From Chryseobacterium sp. CH25 (GTDB lineage Bacteria; Bacteroidota; Bacteroidia; Flavobacteriales; Weeksellaceae): 64,000 bases of DNA. The position numbers were made by a program, and so were the translations under genes. The DNA is taken from the NCBI RefSeq assembly GCF_004119455.1, contig NZ_NRQT01000008.1:1-64000 (forward strand). The letters run 5' to 3'. This document shows positions 8,739-17,838 of the stretch, in pieces (within the stretch, counting starts at the first letter, position 1; each line of letters opens with the position of its first letter). Under the pieces are notes generated by a model. It did not search any database. It saw nothing but the letters and a program-made list of their open reading frames with translations, and was not told where the DNA came from.

Positions 8739-9440
8739 CTATTTTTCCTTCTTTTTAGAAAGCATCCATTCATATAACTGTGGATTTGAGTAGGCTGAAT
8801 CCCATGAATTGTGATTATCATTCGGGAAGATCACCAATTCTGCTGTTGGGTTTACAGGGTGAAGCTTCTGGTAAAATTTAAAAGCATTTTCCGGCAATAC
8901 GATATCATCCATTCCGCCGTGAAATATTTTCATATTCAAATCTTTAAACTGCTGTATATTGGCCGTCATCACCTGATCTGTAGGCGCACAAACCGAAGCT
9001 ACAGCTGCAAACATTTCAGGATGTTCCATAGCCAGTTTCAAAGTTCCCCAGCCGCCCATAGACAGCCCTGTAAGATAAATTCGGGAGGCATCTATTTTAT
9101 ATTTTTTCTGAATTTCTTTAATCAGATGATATACTGTAACAGTATCCCACCAACCATCTGCCGGGCATTGCGGTGCCAAAATAGCGACCGGTTCCTTGAT
9201 CAGATTTTTATAAGTGAACGGGCTGTGTGCTTTTACCAGTTCAAGGTTATTTCCTCTTTCTCCTGAACCGTGAAGAAAAACAATCAGAGGAACATTTCCT
9301 TTTGTATTTTTAGGATAGTCCAGGATATAAGACATTTTCTCCTGTCGTTTAACTTCTTTATTCAGTTCTGCTTTTATTTCCTGAGCATTAAGCTGTAAGG
9401 AAAACGGAAGCAATAAAAGGGGAAGATGTTTTAATTTCAT
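8739..9440 (-). CDS. Secreted alpha/beta-hydrolase, esterase (PHB depolymerase/phospholipase-carboxylesterase type)
   Basis: A 233-aa hydrolase with a signal peptide ending at about residue 20 (LQLNAQ). Oxyanion-hole segment FLHGSGERG at about 55-63; nucleophile Ser127 in GLSMGG; likely acid Asp178 or Asp179 (GGMDDIVLP); His210 in PNDNHNSWDSAYSNPQLYEW. This triad and the closing motif are typical of the dienelactone-hydrolase/esterase D-like proteins that accompany glycoside hydrolases in polysaccharide loci, where they remove acyl groups or act on esters of the glycan. It lies between the GH3 and GH144 genes on the same strand. Substrate unknown. Confidence 0.8.
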   Translation of the reverse strand: MKLKHLPLLLLPFSLQLNAQEIKAELNKEVKRQEKMSYILDYPKNTKGNVPLIVFLHGSGERGNNLELVKAHSPFTYKNLIKEPVAILAPQCPADGWWDTVTVYHLIKEIQKKYKIDASRIYLTGLSMGGWGTLKLAMEHPEMFAAVASVCAPTDQVMTANIQQFKDLNMKIFHGGMDDIVLPENAFKFYQKLHPVNPTAELVIFPNDNHNSWDSAYSNPQLYEWMLSKKKEK

Positions 9441-9567
9441 AGTGATATCAGGTTTTGGCTAAAGCCTTTGGTTTTTATTTTTTTCTCTCGCTGATTATTC
9501 AGATTGAGCAGATTATGGTGTTTGAGTTATCCTATAAATTCTGCAACATCAGTTAAATCAGTGAAAA
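9441..9567. repeat. Palindromic intergenic repeat inside the PUL operon
   Basis: The motif GGTTTTGGCTAAAGCC at 9451-9466 repeats the one at 4795-4810. Next to it, 9487-9514 (CTCGCTGATTATTCAGATTG...) and 9538-9563 (...CATCAGTTAAATCAGTG) form an imperfect inverted repeat built from CAGATT/CTGATT units. A related CAGATT-rich stretch is at about 23217-23250. Confidence 0.5.
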
Positions 9568-10959
9568 TTATTTTATTCCATATTTAGTAGATTGAAAGCT
9601 CAGTTTTTTCAGTCCCTGTTGAATTTCAGGAGCATTCATAAACAGCTTCCATAAGAACCCGGTTCTGTAATTTTCAATCATCGGAGCTATTGTTCCCTGA
9701 TCAATGGCCAGGTATCTTGGGGTAAACCAATTGTTATAATTGATGGATGTTGCATCATAAGGACCTGCTGATCCTATGAATTCAGGTTTTTGAGTATACA
9801 TGAATCTTAAAAAATCCATAGATTCTTTTGGAGTGTATGGGAAACTGCTTAAAGCAGCTGTAGGTGTTATTACTCCATTGTCATTTCCAGGCATGTGAGC
9901 AGTGTAACCTGTACCTCCGTCCTCGTTTCTTGTATATCCGGCTGTTAATCCCCAATAATTTGGGCCATAGCCTTTCCATTGTTTAGGGTTTTCAACACAG
10001 TATTTGTAATCAATAAGGGTTTGATTTTTATTGATATCAAAATAGTTTTTCACTAACTTGTCTGATAGTCCTGTCGGATCAAGTCCAATGTATGAATATT
10101 GAGCCCAGAAAAGCGGCCCGCCGTATTCTTCGGCATAGTTGTGTTTTACATACAGAGGTAATCCGTATTTAGTTTTGTCTGTAAGGTAAGTTCCATTTCT
10201 GGTCCAGCCTTTATAATAGGTTTCAGCATCTATAGAATAAGTTGGTGAGGATGCTGCAAGAATATAAGTGATCAGACATTCATTATAACCTTCTAATGGA
10301 AAGTTCATTTCCCATTGATATTCCGGTGACCAGTGCCAGTACAGAACTTTTTCTCCGCCTTTGGTATACCAGTTCCATTGAATTCCTTTCCAAAGTTCAT
10401 CACATTTTGCAGCTAAAGCTTTTTCTTCTGCATTTCCGTTTTTAAAGTACTCACGAACCATCAGTATCCCTGAGGTAAGGAATGCTGTTTCTACAAGGTC
10501 TCCACCATTATCTTTCTTTCCAAAAGGAACTGTTTTTCCAGTTTCGCCATTGATCCAGTGTGACCAGGCACCTTTATGACGGTCTGCTTTTGCCAGAAAA
10601 TCCATGATGTGCGTCAATCTTTTCACTGCTTCTTTTCTTGGAATAAAGCCTCTCTCCACTCCTACCAGTAAAGTTGCCAATCCAAATCCTGAACCGCCTG
10701 TTGTAATTACATGTTTATCATTATCAGGATAAATATTGTCCTCATGATAACGTTCTCTCCCCAGCATAGAATTAGGTTCAGCATAGTCCCAAAAGTATTT
10801 TAGAGCATCTTTCTGCACTTTATCCATCAGCTGTTCATCAGTAATGGTATTTTTTACAATACTATTTTTTACGGGTTCCTGTTTTGAAGCCTGAACATTT
10901 TTGCAGGAATAGGTAAAGAATAAAGAAGTTACGGCAATTGACAGTAGGGTCCTTTTCAT
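9568..10959 (-). CDS. GH144-like (PF10091 glycoamylase-like) hydrolase lipoprotein
   Basis: A 463-aa lipoprotein (lipobox Cys19 in FFTYSCK) with the (alpha/alpha)6 glycoamylase-like domain from about residue 45. Recognisable stretches are KYFWDYAEPNSMLGRER, GGSGFGLATLLVGVERGFI, SHWINGETGKTVPFGKKDNG, GPLFWAQYSYIGLDPTGLSD and PYDATSINYNNWF. Proteins of this Pfam family include the endo-beta-1,2-glucanases of GH144 described from Chitinophaga and Bacteroides, often beside a GH3 enzyme that cleaves sophorose-type products. Here it follows SusD and precedes an esterase and the GH3 gene, so it is probably the outer-membrane or periplasmic endo-enzyme of the locus. Beta-1,2-glucan specificity is inferred from family and context. 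Confidence 0.75.
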   Translation of the reverse strand: MKRTLLSIAVTSLFFTYSCKNVQASKQEPVKNSIVKNTITDEQLMDKVQKDALKYFWDYAEPNSMLGRERYHEDNIYPDNDKHVITTGGSGFGLATLLVGVERGFIPRKEAVKRLTHIMDFLAKADRHKGAWSHWINGETGKTVPFGKKDNGGDLVETAFLTSGILMVREYFKNGNAEEKALAAKCDELWKGIQWNWYTKGGEKVLYWHWSPEYQWEMNFPLEGYNECLITYILAASSPTYSIDAETYYKGWTRNGTYLTDKTKYGLPLYVKHNYAEEYGGPLFWAQYSYIGLDPTGLSDKLVKNYFDINKNQTLIDYKYCVENPKQWKGYGPNYWGLTAGYTRNEDGGTGYTAHMPGNDNGVITPTAALSSFPYTPKESMDFLRFMYTQKPEFIGSAGPYDATSINYNNWFTPRYLAIDQGTIAPMIENYRTGFLWKLFMNAPEIQQGLKKLSFQSTKYGIK

Positions 10960-10986
10960 TGGTATCGGGTTACGGGTTATAAAATT

Positions 10987-11010
10987 AGAGGAGAATTTTC
11001 ACTCTCCTCT
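10987..11010 (-). terminator. Intercistronic hairpin between SusD and GH144 genes
   Basis: Perfect 8-bp stem AGAGGAGA / TCTCCTCT, followed on the minus strand by AATTTTATAA. The weak U-tract suggests a leaky terminator or an RNA-stabilising hairpin that would lower expression of the hydrolases relative to SusC/SusD. Confidence 0.6.
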
Positions 11011-11026
11011 AGCTTATGGTTATTGA

Positions 11027-12442
11027 TTAATATCCTGGGTTTTGTGTAAATACTCCGGCACTTTCTGTGATGGCATCAAATGGAATTGGAAATAATTCAT
11101 TTTTTCCCGGTTTGAATCCATAAGAAGCAAGTACAGTTGCAGCCTGTCCTGTTCTTACAAGGTCTACAAAACGGTCTCCTTCCATGGCTAATTCTACTCT
11201 ACGCTCATGCCAGATTGCATTTCTAAGAGCTCCTTGAGTTGAAGCAGTAGTTCCAGCAAGCTTAGCTCTGGTTCTCACTCTATTAAGATTAGTAGTAGCT
11301 ACAGAAGTATTTCCTAATTCATTAGCTGCTTCGGCATTAATTAAAAGAATTTCTGCAAATCTTAATATTCTGATATTCTGGATAGATCCATAGCCACATG
11401 CACTCTTGTTCAAAGCTTTTGGCACATATACTTTTTGGTTATAAGTAGTTACAGACTGAGCATCTCCCATAGCAATTAAATCGCCCTCCGGAGTTGTTTC
11501 CCCATTTCTAAGAATGGTAAGCTCTTTTCTGATATCACCAGGTTCAAATGCATTTTCAAGAGCACTGGAAGGCGTGAAGAAGCCCCATCCAAACTGATCT
11601 CTTACTCCCTGTACTTCCGCATACTGACTTCCTTTCAATGGAGGAATACAATCACAGTTCACTTCAAAGACAGATTCTTTTCCAAATTCGCCTGATGGTC
11701 TGAATACATGGTTGAAGTCCGGATCTAAATCATATCCCATTGCCATTACCTGGTTAGAGGTGTCATAAGCTTTCTGCCAGTCTTTCTTATAAAGATATAC
11801 TTTTGAAAGTAAGCCTAATGCTGCCCCTTTCGTCACTCTTCCCAAGTCTGAAGCAGGATAACTCTGCGGAAGAATTTCTGCTGCACTGGTAAGATCAGAG
11901 ATAATAAAGTTATATACCTCCTCTACTGAGTTTCTCGGAATATTATAATTGCTCTGAAGTCCGTCAAAGATAGGAACACCACCATATATCCTAACTAAAT
12001 TAAAATAAAGATATGCTCTCAGCATTTTTGCTTCTGCAACGAGTCTTGTTTTTAATGCAGCATCCATATCAATTTTTGGAACATTCGTAATCACCTGGTT
12101 ACAGCTATTTAAGCCTTGCCACTGCCCGATCCAATATCCTCTTACTCCCTCATTACTAACTGTATACGTGAAGTTGTCATATTCATTGATAAAAGAAGCA
12201 TCTCCGGGGTTAGATCCTTTAACCACATCATCAGCAGGTACTCCAAATACAAACTGATATGGGAAAGCTGAATTCTCCCAACTTCTCAAAAAACTATAGA
12301 TAGCACTGGTTGCCTGTATTGCATCATCCTGAGTCTTAAAAAATGACGCAGCCTCTTTATAACCTTCCTGCTTTACATCTAAATAATCATTGCAGCTGGC
12401 TGCAAGTGACAATAATGCGATTGATAAAAATATCTTTTTCAT
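11027..12442 (-). CDS. SusD/RagB family glycan-binding lipoprotein
   Basis: A 471-aa outer-membrane lipoprotein (lipobox Cys17 in LAASCNDYLDVK). It has the SusD N-terminus (CNDYLDVKQEGY, FKTQDDAIQATSAIYSFLRS), the conserved RAYLYFNLVRIYGGVPIF region at about 145-160, TPR-like helices (KGAALGLLSKVYLYKKDWQKAYD) and the C-terminal RNAIWHERRVELAMEGDRFVDLVRTG signature. SusD proteins lie on their SusC partner and pass captured oligosaccharide to it. It begins 12 nt after the SusC stop. The substrate cannot be read from sequence; the neighbouring GH144-like and GH3 enzymes point to a beta-glucan. Confidence 0.95.
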   Translation of the reverse strand: MKKIFLSIALLSLAASCNDYLDVKQEGYKEAASFFKTQDDAIQATSAIYSFLRSWENSAFPYQFVFGVPADDVVKGSNPGDASFINEYDNFTYTVSNEGVRGYWIGQWQGLNSCNQVITNVPKIDMDAALKTRLVAEAKMLRAYLYFNLVRIYGGVPIFDGLQSNYNIPRNSVEEVYNFIISDLTSAAEILPQSYPASDLGRVTKGAALGLLSKVYLYKKDWQKAYDTSNQVMAMGYDLDPDFNHVFRPSGEFGKESVFEVNCDCIPPLKGSQYAEVQGVRDQFGWGFFTPSSALENAFEPGDIRKELTILRNGETTPEGDLIAMGDAQSVTTYNQKVYVPKALNKSACGYGSIQNIRILRFAEILLINAEAANELGNTSVATTNLNRVRTRAKLAGTTASTQGALRNAIWHERRVELAMEGDRFVDLVRTGQAATVLASYGFKPGKNELFPIPFDAITESAGVFTQNPGY

Positions 12443-12454
12443 AATTCTTTCTTG

Positions 12455-15268
12455 TTAAAATGTTAAATTAAGACCCATAGTATAAATGGCTGAAATTGGA
12501 TAGATGTTATTATCCACCCCCATTTGTACTCTGTCAGTATTTAAGATTTCAGGTGAGAATCCATTATATTTGAAACTCGTCCAAGGATTCTGTGCACTTA
12601 CATATAATCTTAATTTGGTAATTGACATCGATTTTGCAAATGATGTAGGTAAAGTATACCCGACCTGAATATTTCTAATTCTTATATAACTTCCATCTTC
12701 TACATAGAAACTGTTCGGTAAAATAATAGCCTGGTTGTTGGTTGCCATAGGATAAGCATTAGATGTTCCTGCACCATGCCATCTGTTATTATAAAAATCT
12801 AAATCCCAACTTTCATTTCCATAGCGTTGTTCTCTGTTGTAATTGTAAATTTTGTTACCAAACACTCCCTGGAAATCAATAGCGAAATCAAAATCATATA
12901 CATTCATATTCACACCAAATCCATAAGTTCCTTTAGGAATTGGGCTTCCTAAGAATGTTTTATCTCTAACATCTATCACCCCATTTCCGTCAAGATCTGC
13001 AAATTTAAATCCACCAACCTGAGATCCATTTTGAATTGCAGCTGCATCTACTTCAGCCTGATTCTGGAAAACACCTGCTACCTGATAACCATAATATGAA
13101 CCTACTGCCTGCCCTTCCTGCAGCCTTATGATTGAATTACCAAATAAGCTTGCTCCGGCATTTAAATAGGAATTATTAGCAACGGAAGTAATTCTGTTTT
13201 TAAGGGTAGTCATATTTCCATAGATACCCAACTTTATATGATCATTGATCTTAGTATCATAACTGATTGAAAATTCAAATCCTTTATTATTAAAAGAATA
13301 AGCATTCGTAACATAATTATTCCAGTTAGAAGCTCCAGAAACCATCCCCTGAACAATACCGTATACTACATCTTTGGTATCTTTATCAAAGTAAGTAGCA
13401 TCAATTTTCAGTTTATTATTGAACATGGCCATTTCCAATCCGAAATCTTTACCTGTAGTTGTTTCCCAGCCGATATTCGGATCTATTACCCTGTCTATTG
13501 TTTGTGCAGGAGAACCTGAGTTTCCAAAATATGCACCAGCATCCAGGATCGTTGTATTTAATGTATAAGCTCTCTGTACATCCGGATTCCCCAATTTACC
13601 CCAGCTTGCTCTTAATTTTAAAAGATTAACAACATTCTGCTCACTCATAAAGTTTTCTTTGGAGATTACCCATCCTGCACTTACTGCAGGAAATACACGA
13701 GATCTGTCATTCGCAGAATATTTGGAAGTTCCATCTCTACGAACCGAAGCATTCACTAAGTATTTCCCATCATAATCATAATTAACCCTTCCGAAAAAAG
13801 ATTGAATTCTATCCTGGTATGGAATAACATCTCTACCGCCCAGTTCAAAATCTGTTCGATAAATATCTGTTCCCTGAGAAATGTCCAGAGAAGCATTGTT
13901 TCCGTTGTAGTTTACATTTAATGCTTCTGCATACGCCTGAGAGTAAGAGTTTCTTGTTCTGGAAAAACCAGCTAATACTTCTACATTATGCTTACCAAAA
14001 TCTTTTTTCCAGCTTAATGTATTATCCCAGATGTAATTTCTGGTTCTGGAATCTCTCGTTATTAATTTATTTGGTTTTTGATCAGCAATAGGAGCATAAA
14101 AGAATGTTGGAGTATATTCGTACTTATTCGAATTAATATTGTCCGTACTATAACTGATTCGTAAAGTAAAATCTTTTAAAAATTTATATTCTCCCCAGAT
14201 ATTATTCAGCATTCTTTCTTCTCTGGTTTGAGATCTGAATAAATCCATTTTTGCTCTGGAATTAGGAATTTTAAAATATTGATAATCTCCAGTAGCCGGA
14301 TTGATAATTGGATAAATTGGTGGTGATGAATAAGCATCTAATAAAGTATTCTGTACATAATCTGTACGCATTTTGGAAAAAGTGAAGTTATTTCCAATAG
14401 TGATATTATCCGTAATTTTATAACTCAAATTCACTTTGGTCGTAAATCTGTTAAATCCACTTCCTGAATTAATACCTTGTCCGGCTGCCAAATTTCCTTC
14501 ATCCTGAAGATTTCCGGCGCTTAGATAATAATTCAGTTTTCCAAGAGTACCTGAAGCCGAAATATCATTTGAATTAATAATACTAGTTCTAAAAATCTCT
14601 TTGAACCAGTCTGTATCGGCAGGATAATCTGATCTGTTTAAAAATACAGGATCCTTTACCTTATCATTAATTAGTTTTTCATTATACAACTGGATATACT
14701 GATCAGAATTAACCATTTTAGGAACGTTCGTTACTGTTTTAATCCCTAAATAAGAGTTAAAATTGAAAACCGGTTTTTTACCTCTTCCTGCTTTGGTCTT
14801 AATGATCACAGCACCATTAGATGCTCTTGCTCCATAAATTGCCAAACTTGAAGGATCTTTCAAAACACTCATCGATTCAATATCCTGAGAGTTTAAGAAA
14901 GAAATATCATCAGTAATCATTCCGTCCACAATAAAAACGGTTTTACCAGTCAATGAACCAATACCTCTGATATCGACTCTTGGAGAGCCTCCCGGTGCTC
15001 CAGAGTTTAATATCTGTACACCTGCTACTTTCCCCTGTATAGAACTAAGCGGGTTAGCATTAGGTTTATTCGCTAAATCTTTAGCAGAAACGATCCCGAT
15101 ACTACCGGTCACGTTTTCTTTTTTCTGAGATCCATATCCAATCAGGACAACCTCATCGATCTTCTGCTCTTTGGCAACAGTATCTTTTGGTTGTGTCTGA
15201 GCATTGACATTCATACCGAAGTATAAAACAGCAATGAGACATGAATATTTCAAATTACTTTGTTTCAT
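12455..15268 (-). CDS. SusC/RagA family TonB-linked outer-membrane transporter
   Basis: A 937-aa TonB-dependent transporter. After the signal peptide (about 1-23) comes the TonB box and SusC signature DEVVLIGYGSQKKENVTGSI, then the plug with VDIRGIGSLTGKTVFIVDG and IESMSVLKDPSSLAIYGARA, and a 22-strand barrel ending in a C-terminal Phe (MGLNLTF). It lacks the N-terminal carboxypeptidase-D-like domain of many SusC proteins, because the TonB box follows the signal peptide almost directly. It probably imports oligosaccharides together with the SusD partner and is the first gene of the locus. No hybrid two-component regulator or sigma/anti-sigma pair is adjacent. Confidence 0.95.
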   Translation of the reverse strand: MKQSNLKYSCLIAVLYFGMNVNAQTQPKDTVAKEQKIDEVVLIGYGSQKKENVTGSIGIVSAKDLANKPNANPLSSIQGKVAGVQILNSGAPGGSPRVDIRGIGSLTGKTVFIVDGMITDDISFLNSQDIESMSVLKDPSSLAIYGARASNGAVIIKTKAGRGKKPVFNFNSYLGIKTVTNVPKMVNSDQYIQLYNEKLINDKVKDPVFLNRSDYPADTDWFKEIFRTSIINSNDISASGTLGKLNYYLSAGNLQDEGNLAAGQGINSGSGFNRFTTKVNLSYKITDNITIGNNFTFSKMRTDYVQNTLLDAYSSPPIYPIINPATGDYQYFKIPNSRAKMDLFRSQTREERMLNNIWGEYKFLKDFTLRISYSTDNINSNKYEYTPTFFYAPIADQKPNKLITRDSRTRNYIWDNTLSWKKDFGKHNVEVLAGFSRTRNSYSQAYAEALNVNYNGNNASLDISQGTDIYRTDFELGGRDVIPYQDRIQSFFGRVNYDYDGKYLVNASVRRDGTSKYSANDRSRVFPAVSAGWVISKENFMSEQNVVNLLKLRASWGKLGNPDVQRAYTLNTTILDAGAYFGNSGSPAQTIDRVIDPNIGWETTTGKDFGLEMAMFNNKLKIDATYFDKDTKDVVYGIVQGMVSGASNWNNYVTNAYSFNNKGFEFSISYDTKINDHIKLGIYGNMTTLKNRITSVANNSYLNAGASLFGNSIIRLQEGQAVGSYYGYQVAGVFQNQAEVDAAAIQNGSQVGGFKFADLDGNGVIDVRDKTFLGSPIPKGTYGFGVNMNVYDFDFAIDFQGVFGNKIYNYNREQRYGNESWDLDFYNNRWHGAGTSNAYPMATNNQAIILPNSFYVEDGSYIRIRNIQVGYTLPTSFAKSMSITKLRLYVSAQNPWTSFKYNGFSPEILNTDRVQMGVDNNIYPISAIYTMGLNLTF

Positions 15269-15552
15269 ATAGTTTCAATTTTATTCGTACAATCAGATTT
15301 TCAACATTGTCTCATTTTGAAGCAATTAATTTCTCAAATGAAGACATTAGCCAAAAATAGAAAAAAAACCGAAACATGTTAATATATCTTAAAAATTCAA
15401 AAACAATTATATTTTATTAAACAAAATATTCAATAAAATCACATTTTATAAATTTAAAACCAAAATAACCATCAATTCAATATCATATCTCCAATAACAA
15501 AAACGTGTTTTTAACAAAAAAATCACCAAATAATTCACTAATCATTAATATT
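15269..15552. other. AT-rich divergent intergenic region upstream of SusC
   Basis: About 280 bp of very AT-rich DNA. A minus-strand -7 box (CAAAAATA on the plus strand, 15352-15359) could serve SusC, but no -33 element is visible at proper spacing. No ORF or repeat stands out. Confidence 0.35.
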
Positions 15553-15582
15553 TTGTTAAATAGATAATAGTATTTACCTTTG
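15553..15582 (+). promoter_or_regulatory. Bacteroidota-type promoter for the DUF4197 gene
   Basis: TTG at 15553-15555 and TACCTTTG at 15575-15582 are separated by 19 bp, fitting the TTG-N17-23-TAnnTTTG pattern. The ATG at 15617 follows 34 nt later. Confidence 0.65.
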
Positions 15583-15616
15583 GTGCAGTTTTTGAAAAAA
15601 GCAATAAAAAAGATCA

Positions 15617-16288
15617 ATGAAAAAATATATCATTGCAGCGGCTCTTATAATGGGAACCGGTGCCGTTATTACCACCACTGTACAATCCTGTACAACGCTT
15701 GCCACTTCGGACATGGGACTTTCCATTATTAAAAGAATGTTGCTTAATGGTATTGACAAAGGAATGGGTGTTTACACTAATAAAGAAGCTTTTTTACAGA
15801 ATAATATGGTAGATAAGGCTCTTCCCAAACAGCTTAGAGAAATCAACTCTATGTTAGAAAAAATTGCTCCGTCACTGGTTGCTAAGGAAAGAGATTTCAT
15901 TGCCCAGACAGCTGCTTATACTGTAAATACTTCGAGACCTATTCTACAGGGCGCTGTAAACAGCCTAAACGCTCAGGATGTAACCCGAATTATTGAAGGC
16001 ACTACTGCTACACAAATTCTAAAAGAGAAAACATCACAACAGCTTATTGCAGCCATTGCTCCCAAAGTAGATGAAAAACTGAATGAATATGGTATTGTAA
16101 AAACCATCAACACTGCTTTAGCCGGAAATAATTTCCTGGGAAGTCTTTTAGGGGGTAATCAAAATACAGTTAACGCAGGCGGATTAAGCCAACTTGCTTC
16201 TGAACAACTGGTAGCCGGACTCTTCAATATCATTGAAGATTATGAACATCAGAACTCCAAGTCTCTATTAGGGCCATTTGGAAAATAG
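15617..16288 (+). CDS. DUF4197 family lipoprotein
   Basis: A 223-aa protein with a lipoprotein signal (Cys25 in TTVQSCTTL). The mature part is alpha-helical, with MGLSIIKRMLLNGIDKGMGV, MVDKALPKQLREINSMLEKI and a domain ending in ASEQLVAGLFNIIEDYEHQN. Length and layout match DUF4197 proteins, predicted periplasmic or outer-membrane lipoproteins of unknown function. It is followed after 42 bp by the DUF493 gene on the same strand, so the two may share the promoter at 15553-15582. Confidence 0.75.
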   Translation: MKKYIIAAALIMGTGAVITTTVQSCTTLATSDMGLSIIKRMLLNGIDKGMGVYTNKEAFLQNNMVDKALPKQLREINSMLEKIAPSLVAKERDFIAQTAAYTVNTSRPILQGAVNSLNAQDVTRIIEGTTATQILKEKTSQQLIAAIAPKVDEKLNEYGIVKTINTALAGNNFLGSLLGGNQNTVNAGGLSQLASEQLVAGLFNIIEDYEHQNSKSLLGPFGK

Positions 16289-16330
16289 GAAAAATTTCGT
16301 TATATTTATATATTATATTAAGAACTGCAG

Positions 16331-16636
16331 ATGGATATATTACAAGGAAATCAACACGCAAGTCCTGAAGATTTCTATAAATCTTTAAAGGAAAAACTGG
16401 AAGGTCATCATGATTTTCCTGAGGATTATTTATTTAAATTTATTATTCCTACAGACCAATCAAAACTTACTGAAATTTACAAAGTTTTTGATGGTATTAA
16501 ATTTACATTAGGAAACCGCGAAAGCAAAAATGGGAAATACACTGCCTGCAACATTAATGCATTTGTTTTAGATGCTGATCAGGTTGTGAAAATTTATCAG
16601 GAAGTAGCAAAAATAGAAGGCGTAATTCTATTGTAA
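16331..16636 (+). CDS. DUF493 (YbeD-like) small domain protein
   Basis: A 101-aa cytosolic protein with an ACT-like alpha/beta fold. DFPEDYLFKFIIPTD, then YTACNINAFVLDADQVVKIYQEVAKIEGVILL match the DUF493/YbeD family across its length. E. coli YbeD has been proposed to act as a small regulatory domain; the function in Bacteroidota is unknown. No catalytic residues are apparent. It ends 8 nt before a strong terminator. Confidence 0.8.
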   Translation: MDILQGNQHASPEDFYKSLKEKLEGHHDFPEDYLFKFIIPTDQSKLTEIYKVFDGIKFTLGNRESKNGKYTACNINAFVLDADQVVKIYQEVAKIEGVILL

Positions 16637-16644
16637 AATAAAAA

Positions 16645-16666
16645 AAGGCTGTCAGATGACAGTCTT
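16645..16666 (+). terminator. Intrinsic terminator after DUF493 gene
   Basis: Ten-pair stem AAGGCTGTCA / TGACAGTCTT (one G-T pair) followed by TTTTAATTTT. Confidence 0.8.
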
Positions 16667-16677
16667 TTTAATTTTAA

Positions 16678-16696
16678 CCCTGATTCCCAATCAGGG
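16678..16696. repeat. Short perfect hairpin in the convergent gap
   Basis: CCCTGATT and AATCAGGG flank a CCC loop. It lies between the two terminators of the convergent DUF493 and ArsC-like genes and lacks its own U-tract. Confidence 0.5.
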
Positions 16697-16710
16697 CATC
16701 TCTAAAAATA

Positions 16711-16745
16711 AATCTGCGGCTGTTTCTTTGAAACAGCCGCAGATT
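16711..16745 (-). terminator. Strong hairpin terminator of the ArsC-like gene
   Basis: Perfect 16-bp arms, AATCTGCGGCTGTTTC and GAAACAGCCGCAGATT, with a TTT loop. It is 13 nt beyond the stop of the minus-strand gene and is nearly symmetrical, so it could stop transcription from both sides. Confidence 0.85.
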
Positions 16746-16758
16746 TTATGTATATTTA

Positions 16759-17109
16759 TTATTTCTCAATAAAGAACTTTACATTCTCAATAGGTCTTCC
16801 TAACATGGCTACTGAGCCTTTTACCAGAATAGGTCTCTGGATCAGGGATGGATTTTCAGAGAGAATTTTGATCCATTCTTCTTCTGAATAGTTTTTGTCT
16901 GCATAGTTTTCAGTGTACAGCTTATCTGTCTTCCGAATGATATGAAAGACACTCTGATTAAGCTTTTTCAATACGGTTTTGATCTCCAGAATACTTAACG
17001 GATCTTCAATAATATTAATAATCTCGAAAGACACTCCGTTTTCATCAAGATACTCCAATACTGCATTTGATTTTGAGCAATTTCCGTTATGTAAAACCTT
17101 CACTAACAT
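16759..17109 (-). CDS. Arsenate reductase (ArsC) family protein
   Basis: A 116-aa thioredoxin-fold protein. The ArsC active-site pattern is present: Cys11 in NGNCSKSNAVLEYL and three arginines in family positions (Arg58 in HIIRK, Arg91 in IQRPIL, Arg104 in LGRPIE), which bind the oxyanion in glutaredoxin-linked arsenate reductases. No other ars gene is nearby, so the true substrate may be another thiol or the protein may be Spx-like. It stands alone between two terminators, facing the DUF493 gene. Confidence 0.8.
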   Translation of the reverse strand: MLVKVLHNGNCSKSNAVLEYLDENGVSFEIINIIEDPLSILEIKTVLKKLNQSVFHIIRKTDKLYTENYADKNYSEEEWIKILSENPSLIQRPILVKGSVAMLGRPIENVKFFIEK

Positions 17110-17196
17110 TTCTAATTATTTTAAAAATTAAACTTGCTTATCACAAATGTAACAAGAATTGAATGGACGTTGTCTTAATGTTCTGATAAAAGTTTG

Positions 17197-17811
17197 TTAA
17201 AACAATCCGTGCAGTTCTGTTTCAATTTTTTCCAAAATTAATCCGAAGTCTTCCGGTTTTTCAACGAAATCCAAATCGTCCACTTCAATAATCAACAGTT
17301 TTCCTTCTGTATAGTTGGAAATCCATTTTTCATATTTCTGATTCAATTTTGAAAGGTATTCTATGCTGATAGACGCTTCGTACTCACGTCCTCTTTTGTA
17401 AATCTTTTTTACCAGGTTCGGAACGTCAGATTTCAGATAAATTAAAAGATCCGGTGCTGAAACAAACGATTTCATCAGATCAAAAACAGATGAATAGTTA
17501 TTAAAATCCCTGTCTGAAAGAAGATTCATATCATTTAAGTTTTCAGCAAAGATGTGTGCATCTTCATAAATGGTACGGTCCTGAATAATGTTTTTACCAC
17601 TTTCTCTGATCTCTTTTACCTGGCGGAATCTGCTTCCCAGAAAATATACCTGCAGTGCAAAACTCCACTTGCTCATATCTGAATAAAAATCTTCAAGATA
17701 AGGGTTGTGATCTACGTCTTCAAACTGTGCATCCCATCCGTAATGCTTAGAAAGCATAGTGGTTAAAGTTGTTTTTCCGGCTCCAATGTTTCCTGTAACT
17801 GCAATATGCAT
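17197..17811 (-). CDS. Deoxynucleoside kinase
   Basis: A 204-aa kinase of the dNK/dGK-dAK family that phosphorylates deoxynucleosides for nucleotide salvage. P-loop GNIGAGKTT at residues 7-15; DRTIYEDAHIFAENL in the ERS/DRS-like substrate region; LIYLKSDVPNLVKKIYKRGR leading into the arginine-rich lid. Length is usual. Preceded 27 nt upstream by the 331-aa secreted protein on the same strand. Substrate preference (dA/dG versus dC/T) cannot be fixed by reading. Confidence 0.9.
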   Translation of the reverse strand: MHIAVTGNIGAGKTTLTTMLSKHYGWDAQFEDVDHNPYLEDFYSDMSKWSFALQVYFLGSRFRQVKEIRESGKNIIQDRTIYEDAHIFAENLNDMNLLSDRDFNNYSSVFDLMKSFVSAPDLLIYLKSDVPNLVKKIYKRGREYEASISIEYLSKLNQKYEKWISNYTEGKLLIIEVDDLDFVEKPEDFGLILEKIETELHGLF

Positions 17812-17838
17812 AATAATCTTTTTCCTTGTATTTACTGA

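Noticed and set aside
16759..17109. Arsenic-resistance operon
   Set aside because: Only the ArsC-like gene is present; no arsR, arsB or acr3 is adjacent.
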